Positions 7,510 to 20,000 of a stretch of 20,000 nucleotides of DNA are shown here, one piece after another. Positions within the stretch are counted from its first letter, which is position 1; each line of letters starts with the position of its first letter. The translations under genes and the position numbers were made by a program. The DNA comes from Glandiceps talaboti. Its lineage: Eukaryota > Hemichordata > Enteropneusta > Spengelidae. A model generated the notes under the pieces. That model saw only the letters and a list, made by a program, of their open reading frames with translations, did no database searches and had not been told where the DNA came from. The stretch is from NCBI RefSeq assembly GCF_964340395.1, contig NC_135552.1:10714694-10734693 (forward strand), written 5' to 3'.

Positions 7510-10428
7510 GTAGGTACCCCCTACAGGTAGGAATTGTCAAGGTGACGGTGGATTTCCTGCGAACTGATGATAATGATGACTTCATCATGATCCGACCTAG
7601 TGTGTAAGATACAACGTATTGTACCACGCTTATCAGCCTAAGAGAAGACTGGTTCACCGCTGTGAACGTAGGTGCAGCCAACGAAACTGTTCTTTTATAC
7701 AGTACTAGTGGGAGGGGAAAACAGCCAGTATTTTTAGCGGGCAAAACTTGTATGTCAACAGGGTGGATAAGGGGAAAAGGTACAAATATTGGCAATGCGA
7801 ACAGCATTTGAGCGATAACTTTTTTATGTTTAAATTTAAAAGCAATGTCCAGAGTGGTGTCCGACCTCCATTTCTTGAATCTGGTGGAATTAAAGATACT
7901 ACAACACAGGTCACCCTAGCCAATTATCGCGACCGTGGACCATAAGCCAAGTGTGCTGAACAAAACCCACGACCTTTGGATGGTATAAAAGAGACACACA
8001 ATGCCATGACAGTATCAATTTTGCAAATTCATTGTAATAGCCTAGACAGGCGCCACCTAGAGGCGTAGTAGGAATAGTTAAGTTTGTTCAAACCTGCCGA
8101 ATGCCTGGTACGAATATCACCATTGGCAATGGCGATGACACACGTACACGTTACTATCGAGTGACATATACAGCTATTTTTGTTGTAAATTAAATAGTAC
8201 AATTGTACAATATCCCAGAAATTATTTATAGAAACTTATTTAATGTTGTATCTTGTTGATGGAAAGACGAACAATTAACATTTGCGATGTTGTTGTCTCC
8301 CTTTTTTGTCAGGTTTATGGGGTCTTATAAACAACGCCGGTATCCTTGGTGATTTTGGAATGCCTGATTGGCTTTCCCGCAATGACTACAGACCTGTCTT
8401 TGAAATCAACACACTAGGGGTCATTCAGGTCACCATGGCCTTTGTACCACTGATCAAGAAAGCTGAAGGTCGTATAGTAAATGTTGCCAGTATCGTCGGA
8501 CGCATTAGTATGAAGGAGTCGTTGCCATACTGTATATCCAAGTATGGCGTGGAGTGCTTCTCTGATGGCATCAGGTAGTCATTGTACATGTGTTCGTTTA
8601 ACCGTATGATCATAAAATTCCACATGCCACAGCCTTGACAATTTTCCTGTATATGTGTATTAACCAGTAAATGCAAGGATAATTATGCAAAATTGCATGA
8701 TAAGTTAGAAAACAATAGTCAAAATAAGTGGCCGACCCGAGGCGGCCGAGAAACCACGAAGTTACAGTTACATGTACACTCACCTATTGTTCTCCAGTCT
8801 TTGGCTTGTGACGTCATAGACGGGGACGAGTTTCGTCTCACTGAGGGACGAGATAAATATTTCAATGTAGGATAAAAAATTTAATTATTTCGCCTCCTCT
8901 CTTCTAATTAAACTGGCCAAAAAATTGAAAATGGGAAAAACGGGGGGGGGGGGGCGAATCACTCCCATCCCCAAGAATGTGTGGTGTACATACAACGAGT
9001 ATGTGAGCTGAAGTCAAAAGTGGGGTACATGTAAAAATGAAAACTCTGGAAAGAAGATTAAAAAAAAGAGTCGTAACTCTATTTCACTGCGTTTAGCTAA
9101 CGTATCATGTTTGTCGATGAAAAACTTCACTATAATTTGGACAATAGTTGTGGCCTCTATCAGATCTCCGTCATTAAATCTCACTCTGGGGTCTCACTGT
9201 TCGAGTGTCTCCGATCATTCTGTCATGGCAACGGGTCAGTAAGCCTGTCTGTGTCAGTCCATGTCCGTCCTTATAGTACATGATATTGTATTTGTTTTAT
9301 CATTTTCAGTTTGTTTGTTATATTATACACCTTATCAATTATTTCAGCCTGTATTTCATCAGTTTATTGTGACTCTTTTGATGACCTCTGATTGAACACT
9401 TTCTTCTCCTTCAAGACTTTGGTTACGACCATTTAACGTCTCAGTGCACATCTTGGAACCAGGATTCTTCCGAACCGATCTCTTCCAAATGTCTGGACTG
9501 AAGGACCATATGGATAGAAAGTGGAATAGCCAGACCCCGGAGATCAAGAATGAATACGGTGAAGAGTGGTATCAGGATTGTAAGTATAAGCAAATAGCAA
9601 GGTGGCAGGTGTATAATGACCCATCTATACCCCCCCCCCCCCGTAAGGAAGCATACTACAACACTCATCCGCTCATTTGGCATGGTTGTGCAGCTAGCCC
9701 CGGTTTTCTACCCCATAGGCCCAGACCCCACATTAGCCCAATTGGGTTTAAGAATATAACCTCATTTTGACGAATGCAAGTTGCAAATTTGAAAGCCGGG
9801 TTTGTGTAAGAGAAGATGCATTTTCCGGATAAAAACTTCGGGTAGGATATAATGTACTGGCCGCCCCAAATCACCAGCTAGCTGACCAATTTTCCCTGCC
9901 AATTTTAGGCCAGCCTCACTAAATCTACACCCCCATATAAGCCAACATCTGAAAATGCAAACCCCCGAAAGACCACACCATATACATTGAGTATCCCCAG
10001 CCTCGGTCTATAGATAGACAGCCTACTTCAAGTTTGCAGTGTTGGTCGGTGGTAGTTTTAGAGGTGATATCTATGGACCACTAGCCTTCAATCTTACAAA
10101 ATTTAATAAATCAAATCTGCTATATGTATTTTGTGATATTGTGTAGCAATGCAGTTAAACGTTTATTGTCTGTTGTGAATTTACAGATGTGAATAGAACG
10201 ATTGATGGCTTGAAAACGAAGACGAACACTAACCTGTCTCTGGTAGTGTCAGCCATGGAGCATGCCCTAACATCCGTAAAACCACGTCAACGCTACGTAT
10301 GCGGTTTAGATGCCAAATTGCTGTTTATACCGTTGTCGTGGCTACCAGCAGAAATCCACGATTACATTCGAGTAAAGTTGTTGCAGAAAGGTCTTCCCAT
10401 GAAAGGAGCTCACCCAAGTCGTTCTTAA
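7185..10428 (+). CDS. SDR9C-type retinol/hydroxysteroid dehydrogenase-like gene 2, complete
   Basis: Four exons (7185-7509, 8313-8574, 9416-9579, 10187-10428) total 993 bases and give 330 residues. This is close to the roughly 320 usual for RDH/HSD17B6-type enzymes. Residues 2-17 are hydrophobic and should anchor the protein in the ER membrane. The cofactor motif TGCDSGFG is at 38-45, and the acidic residue of MMDVTKD is at Asp86. NNAG is at 115-118, catalytic Asn141, Ser168, Tyr181 and Lys185 are all present, and EPGFF starts at 210. The family interconverts lipophilic alcohols and ketones or aldehydes (retinol, hydroxysteroids) with NAD(H) or NADP(H). A Ser-Tyr spacing of 13 is one more than in gene 1. 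The start follows an acceptor by 8 bases, so a non-coding exon is expected. It is a tandem paralogue of gene 1. The specific substrate is unknown. Confidence 0.92.
7510..8312 (+). other. Intron 1 of SDR gene 2
   Basis: Donor gtaggt and acceptor ttttttgtcag bound this 803-bp intron. I see no mobile element or repeat of note in it. A tataaaa string near 7984 has no downstream support as a promoter. A long minus-strand frame (7226-7807) mirrors exon 1 and runs into the intron; it is a shadow. Confidence 0.85.
8313..8574 (+). CDS. SDR gene 2, exon 2: NNAG, catalytic Asn, Ser, Tyr, Lys
   Basis: This exon completes the split Gly and reads LWGLINNAGILGDFGMPDWL, with INTLG (catalytic Asn141), NVASIVGR (Ser168) and PYCISKYG (Tyr181, Lys185). 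It ends in phase 2 at donor gtagtc. It is 262 bases, one codon longer than its counterpart in gene 1; the extra residue lies in the SMKESLP stretch between Ser and Tyr. Confidence 0.9.
8575..9415 (+). other. Intron 2 of SDR gene 2
   Basis: Donor gtagtc and acceptor tccttcaag bound this 841-bp intron. It contains a pure G-run (about 12 G at 8942-8954) and otherwise no recognisable element. Confidence 0.82.
9416..9579 (+). CDS. SDR gene 2, exon 3: EPGFF
   Basis: This 164-base exon reads (R)LWLRPFNVSVHILEPGFF and ends ...NEYGEEWYQD plus one base of a Tyr codon at donor gtaagt (9580). The acceptor AG at 9414-9415 was chosen because it completes Arg196 and aligns with gene 1. Confidence 0.9.
9580..10186 (+). 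other. Intron 3 of SDR gene 2
   Basis: Donor gtaagt and acceptor aatttacag bound this 607-bp intron. It contains a C-run (about 12 C at 9631-9642) and a C-rich stretch near 9690-9740. No gene-like content is seen. Confidence 0.82.
10187..10428 (+). CDS. SDR gene 2, last coding exon
   Basis: This 242-base exon starts by completing Tyr251 and reads VNRTIDGLKTKTNTNL, then SAMEHALTSVKPRQRY and CGLDAKLLFIPLSWLP, as in the RDH C-terminal segment. It stops with TAA at 10426-10428. Confidence 0.9.
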
Positions 10429-10558
10429 CTGAATAACTAGTTAGGCTAGTCATCACGCGTTGTCTTTTGATTGTGATCGATTTATTGTTGTACTCAAATG
10501 TAAATTGATAAACGTTTTATTTCTAAAATTGAGAAATTTTTTGGCTTCAATAAGGCAA

Positions 10559-10570
10559 AATAAAAATAAA
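10559..10570 (+). terminator. Poly(A) signal of SDR gene 2
   Basis: Two overlapping AATAAA hexamers (10559-10564 and 10565-10570) lie about 130 bases after the stop, followed at once by a GT-rich atgtttgtttcc stretch. A short 3' UTR is implied. Confidence 0.65.
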
Positions 10571-12090
10571 ATGTTTGTTTCCGATAACATGACTTCTGAA
10601 AATAGGATAGGTAGGTCAGATATTTGACTTTAAATTTAAAAAAAAATTACTTCTGCCCCAAAATAAGATACTCGTCGGTCACAACATTACCACTTACACG
10701 AGAGTTTGATGAGGTGTAAAAGAAGTAAATGAAGACAATTATAAGTTAAGTAGATGAACACGTTATGGAGACTGTACTGTTATAGTCTCTGGAATACGAT
10801 TTTCTGTCTTCAAAAAGTGACTACATATGAGGCAAAGGTATGAACGGTGTACACGGAAATGGAAGTAAATTGTTATCATTTTACCTTCGCATGCAAAAGA
10901 AAATGTTTAGGGTCGGGAGGGGGGAGGGGGGCTTAAACTAGAGTCGGTTGTGTTATCGGAAACATGCTATTTTCTTCATTTAGCCCTCTATAGGCAGATA
11001 GGACTTCTCGAAATTTGTCTGAGCATAATGATATTACGTAATTAATATCATGCAAGAAATAGAACTTTTTCAACACTCAAATATTCTTCAATGACCTTTT
11101 CTGTGTTTTGATGACTTTGTAACACACTCACTTCAAGTTTTACTGTAACTAGCGTACCGAACTCTCAACTGTAATTCAAATATACTCCTTAAGTATCCAA
11201 CATCTTAAATATATTAGTTGCTTCAATGTCTCCTTTATCTGTGTTTTGTGCAGAGGGGTTATAGGTCAATACATCCAAAGATTTCAGTAAAAAGCCGTAC
11301 AAACGTACGGCACTCCTTCCGGTGATTTGAACCGTTTCATCGGTTTGCAACCCGAAGTTTTGATGGTTTTTTTTTTTGCAAATACTACGTAACATCACAT
11401 CGTATTGTTATTGTAGTTAGCTACAGTTTGATTTCCAGATTATCGCACCTATTATAAGGGGAACATTAAAAAAAAAGGAAACATTAATTTTATATTTTGC
11501 CGCATTGTGTTTCTATTTCACATCTCTGGCAATCTCTTCAAATCTTTGTTGCGGAATGACAAGTTTTGATTATCATGAATAAAAACAAATTATATATTGC
11601 CATGATATATGGTAAAGCACCAATTTGTACATCTCAGGTTCAGTGGTGTGTAATGTCATCTCGTAGAATGTATTGTAAATATAAAAAATTTCGACACTAG
11701 CGATTTTACCATTTTCACTAATTACCAGACAGGTACCTTGTGTTTATGTACACGAAGGCAGTTTAGTCACTATCCATGTTCGCATTTTTTCTGTTTTCCA
11801 GCAAAATAAGTGAAAATAAGGCTTAAAAACAAAATAGCCAGTTTTACAGTATATGTCATGTTGCATATGGTTGTGCAATGTAGTGTAATGCATGGAAGTA
11901 CATGCATACAGTGCAGCTCGTTGCAATAACATGTAGTGCAGTATAGTGAGGTACAGTTCGTTCTAATGTGTTGAGATAGTTTGTTGCAGGGCTGTTGCAT
12001 ACATATACGGAGGGTGAAAGCGTGCTGTAAAGCACGGAACAGGTCAAGTCATGGTAGTATTTAGTACATGTTGTGCACTAATATTTTATT
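10571..12090. other. Intergenic DNA without a supported gene
   Basis: Apart from the G-rich motif at 10910-10931, a short palindrome around 11027-11052 (tgatattacgtaattaatat...) and a degenerate gtagtg-type simple repeat near 11870-11960, nothing stands out. Short minus-strand frames here have no support. Confidence 0.5.
10910..10931 (+). promoter_or_regulatory. G-quadruplex-forming motif
   Basis: Four G-runs of at least three (GGG-tc-GGG-a-G6-a-G6) fit the canonical G3+N1-7 pattern on the + strand. It lies about 340 bases past the poly(A) signal of SDR gene 2. Whether it acts in termination or at all is unknown. Confidence 0.7.
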
Positions 12091-12119
12091 GTGTGTGTGT
12101 ATTTGTGTGTGTGTGTGTG

Positions 12120-12167
<48 letters not shown>

Positions 12168-12197
12168 CGTCCGTCCGTCCGTCTGTCTGTCTGTCTA
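12091..12197. repeat. (GT)n-(TCTG)n-(TCCG)n-(TCTG)n compound microsatellite
   Basis: A GT array leads into about ten TCTG units, five TCCG units and a few more TCTG units. The TCCG block is a point-mutated, re-expanded version of the TCTG unit. The order GT then TCTG echoes the larger array before SDR gene 2. Confidence 0.95.
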
Positions 12198-12428
12198 TTA
12201 GGATTTTTATGATTGTTTGTCAATACTGTAGGATGTTAATATCGTCCTTTTAAGAGATGGAATTATAAAATACCATGATTGATTTAAGTATCGATGAAAG
12301 AAGACAGTGGTAACTATTATTTTAAAGCTGTACTTACTGTTACTGTTTTGTTAGATAAAATTACTTAATCGTATTGGACATCCTGCAAAGTAATGTGGGT
12401 AAACATATCTGTGTAGCAGTCAACAAGT

Positions 12429-12462
12429 ATGGCGCAAAAAACAGCGCCCGGAAAAGTCTTCC
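12429..12462 (+). CDS. Possible first coding exon of the Cys-rich gene
   Basis: An ATG with A at -3 and G at +4 opens MAQKTAPGKVF and reaches a gtaaat donor at 12463 after one base of the next codon. That phase fits exactly with the two leading bases of the exon at 13541, giving MAQKTAPGKVFREFDGNY. Phase agreement alone has a one-in-three chance, and the donor is moderate, so this is a proposal. The translation start could instead be the in-frame ATG at 13654 or another upstream exon. Confidence 0.35.
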
Positions 12463-12636
12463 GTAAATCATGTAATAAATTTCTGCTCAGAAACAAAGTT
12501 TTGTTTCAGCGTCCCTAGTTCCTGTCTTAGTTTTCGGAGCGTGGGACCCTGAGGCGCGCGCGCGTGGTTTGGAAGATACTCCAGCAAGCTATGCCAATCA
12601 TGATTACCAAATACAATAGTTATAAGTGCAGGTACT

Positions 12637-12964
12637 ACCAAACCAGAGTGACTATAGAGTTTCACTTAAGGGCAGCACCATGTTTTTAATGTCCCACACA
12701 ATGTGTTTTGATACAAATTACATAATAACAAAATACGTGCACTGATTGCGCACACCTACATGAAATGTTACATTTTATCTCACTGTGAACACAAATAAAC
12801 AATTTTGTGTTTGCTTCCTTGTTTCATTGGACAGTGATGTTGCATGAATTGTGTTCACAGCGAAACATGTATCATTTGTATGCTTGTAATTTGCATTTTT
12901 TTTAAAAACTGTGAGAGACGTTAACAAGATCACGTTGCCTAATCTATAGTCACTGTGGTTTGGT
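12637..12964. mobile_element. MITE-like element, 328 bp with terminal inverted repeats
   Basis: The 21-base ends at 12637-12657 (accaaaccagagtgactata...) and 12944-12964 are reverse complements at 20 of 21 positions. Inner segments (about 12757-12800 and 12848-12885, sharing a gtgttcacag core) are also inverted relative to each other. There is no coding capacity. No clear target-site duplication is visible; the true boundary may include four more bases, because tact precedes the repeat here and in the copy at 2383. The architecture fits a non-autonomous DNA transposon whose superfamily I cannot assign. Confidence 0.75.
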
Positions 12965-12985
12965 CGTAAGATCTTTCCATAACAA

Positions 12986-13540
12986 CTATCTCTACACTGA
13001 CCTGCTACATGCCATGACCTTTCACCTTCTATTTATGTCACTTTGAGTCTTGTGTGGCCAGGTGTTTATGGTTATGTGTAAAATATGATTTACTAAATAT
13101 TATTTGCTTGTATTATTTTATCAAATTCATTCATTTTCAAATGTGTAAATAACTCAACTGCATGCTGCTGAACTAAACAATGGGAAAATGTTACACTGAC
13201 TTCAACAATTGATATGGGCCTTGAGTAAACACGGGTAATTAAGCTCCGTTTCCACGGTCGTAACGTATCAGGAGAGACACGTCCATTCCAAAGTCAAACA
13301 AAAATAGCCGCAACAGCTAACCGAGATAATCTGCCGCGATTAGAGTTCGTCAAGTTAATAGCGTTGAATGTTTGTCGTGTCCAGGTCTACATTGGTACTT
13401 TACTATTGTACACCTTTACTATCACGATCTGACAGTTGGGGCCACTGCTGTTTGTGTAATCTTAATAAATACTCATTCCACCGTAGTCGCAAACCATATC
13501 ACTTAGAGGCAGCTCCATACATGGGTTTCTAGGCTGCCAG
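12986..13540. other. Upstream region or intron before the Cys-rich gene's main exon
   Basis: No repeat or gene-like segment was identified. If the exon at 12429 is real, this is intron; otherwise it may hold the promoter and 5' UTR. Confidence 0.4.
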
Positions 13541-18784
<5,244 letters not shown>

Positions 18785-19205
18785 CACAGAACAGGAACGT
18801 TTGTAACTGTAACAAAACTCCAAAGTAACGGCATGGCGCCACCACCAAGTGATAACTAATGACACAGTCCTTGTTGATGTCTGACGCAGTCTCAGTAAGG
18901 GCACCAATCACATATGGACCAAGAGTAGATCTCTGGTGGATTTAATGTAATCTGAAAGTAAGCCGTTAGTTAACAAGGATGTCACGACTATACCGTGCTG
19001 ACTAATTTTCACAAAACGTCAAAGAACTGAACGAACTAAAAATTGTATATATTTTACAGAGGACTGGTGTAAACCGAGTCATTTACAAAACTATCTAGAA
19101 TTAGAAGACTGCCATCTTGCTTTGAAGCTCACCCACCAAAATCTTTCACTTTTCACTCTTATGATATTAATTTTAAACTGGACATGACAGTTTTCACCCG
19201 CGATC
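18785..19205 (+). other. Presumed 3' UTR of the Cys-rich gene
   Basis: This is the non-coding stretch between the stop codon and the first good poly(A) signal. No repeat or structured element was recognised. Confidence 0.5.
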
Positions 19206-19211
19206 AATAAA
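19206..19211 (+). terminator. Poly(A) signal of the Cys-rich gene
   Basis: A canonical AATAAA is followed directly by a GT-rich gtggtgtgagtttgg element. It lies about 420 bases after the stop codon. Confidence 0.6.
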
Positions 19212-20000
19212 GTGGTGTGAGTTTGGACCGCACAACATCAAATAAGGCATATATACAGCGCCTTCAAAGGGTGAAATGTGTTGTTCGTGATGTGCCTCTT
19301 ATGTGAAGAGGACCGTGGAGTGAACAAAAGCCAATGTATAGTTTTTGAATAATGTACAGCAATATGGTCAGAGTGCACAGAATCTTTCAATTGATACTGT
19401 GGTAGGTATTTGACTTAAGGTGCGAAAGGTATTAACTATACAATCCCTAGAAAGGTATTAACTATACAGTCCCTAAAAAAATGCTAATATATAAATATGT
19501 TACTTCTTTAATACGTAGCTGTTCAACCAGCTGTATTTACTTTTTTACATGTGTTATATATGCGTGAGTTGTACGTCACCCGTAAATGATCGTGTGTGAC
19601 AGAGTGTACGAAATGGGTACAATATTACCCATTGACAGAACAGAATGACAATGTACTGTATTGACAATAAATATAACCCGGAAATTTGCCAAGATTGTGA
19701 TAAAGAAATAAAAAGTGCCAATAACACAACGAAGATTCTTATCTTGGGTGTGACGTCATCGCTTCAACTCCGATCAAGACATAATAACCAGCGATATTTT
19801 ATGTATATAGTTGCATTTATGTGGTTTTCATTGCATCGTCATACATCACCGCCCTCTACGGCGAGTCTTATCAGCCAACGCAGAAAGGAATGTTATTTTT
19901 CGTTGCGTCAGCCGGGCTCTGGCTTGCGAGAGTGTTTACCGATCAAACCGATGGATATTATCCTTGACAAGAATTTGTAAAACGAATTGTCGACGAGTTG
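19212..20000. other. Downstream intergenic DNA without a supported gene
   Basis: Apart from a short tandem duplication at 19424-19475, nothing is recognised. An ATG-started 111-codon frame (19645-19980) shows no domain or splice context and is not called. Confidence 0.5.
19424..19475. repeat. Two-copy 26-bp tandem duplication
   Basis: Two adjacent copies of gaaaggtattaactatacaa... differ at one base. Confidence 0.9.

Noticed and set aside
7226-7807. 193-codon minus-strand frame
   Set aside because: It is antisense to SDR gene 2 exon 1, whose + strand reading has clear family motifs, and it runs on into the intron.
7984-7990. TATA-like tataaaa in intron 1 of SDR gene 2
   Set aside because: No start codon exon or initiator follows, and it lies inside a well-supported gene.
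8048-8066. Possible CTCF-like site (gcgccacctagaggcg)
   Set aside because: It differs from the CTCF core by a shifted AG, and short gcgcc...ggcg palindromes recur by chance. Not supported.
19645-19980. 111-codon plus-strand frame starting with ATG
   Set aside because: There is no domain, no neighbouring exon and no upstream promoter feature. The length is within chance for a 20-kb window.

Overview
This window comes from an animal nuclear genome. Genes are split by GT-AG introns, coding exons are short islands in AT-rich DNA, and microsatellites, minisatellites and fold-back elements are dense. The proteins and repeat style fit a marine invertebrate (deuterostome or lophotrochozoan). The sequence alone does not support a species name. 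No bacterial-type operon, tRNA, rRNA or CRISPR array was seen.

Layout. (1) 1-3409 holds the last three coding exons of an SDR9C-type short-chain dehydrogenase (retinol/hydroxysteroid dehydrogenase-like) on the + strand. Its first coding exon lies before the window. One intron carries a ~62-copy 20-bp minisatellite with 60-bp higher-order periodicity, and the next carries a dispersed MITE-like element. (2) 3410-7184 is intergenic or 5'-flanking DNA. It holds an inverted plus tandem repeat (3801-4190), a possible TATA box and 5' UTR exon (~5539-5645), a decayed non-LTR retrotransposon fragment (6477-6765) and a ~330-bp compound microsatellite ending next to a splice acceptor. (3) 7185-10428 is a complete four-exon paralogue of the first gene, predicted at 330 aa, with cofactor motif, catalytic tetrad and N-terminal membrane anchor intact, followed by a poly(A) signal. 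Intron phases match those of gene 1, and the last two exons have the same lengths, so the two are tandem duplicates. (4) 10571-13540 is mostly non-coding, with a G-quadruplex motif, a microsatellite and a second MITE-like element with 20/21-bp matching terminal inverted repeats. (5) 13541-18784 is a spliced + strand gene that I do not recognise. Four exons join in phase into a protein ending in a 14-cysteine region; a possible starting exon lies at 12429-12462. Its introns hold a 105-bp near-perfect palindrome between TA arrays, a duplicated block that looks like the same element without the palindrome, and a 184-bp fold-back element. (6) 18785-20000 is a 3' UTR with a poly(A) signal, then non-coding DNA.

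The two dehydrogenases probably act in the ER membrane on retinoid, steroid or similar lipophilic alcohols using NAD(H)/NADP(H); their exact substrates cannot be read from sequence. Nothing visible links the third gene to them functionally. All exon models are hand-built from splice signals, phase and family resemblance, without transcript data.
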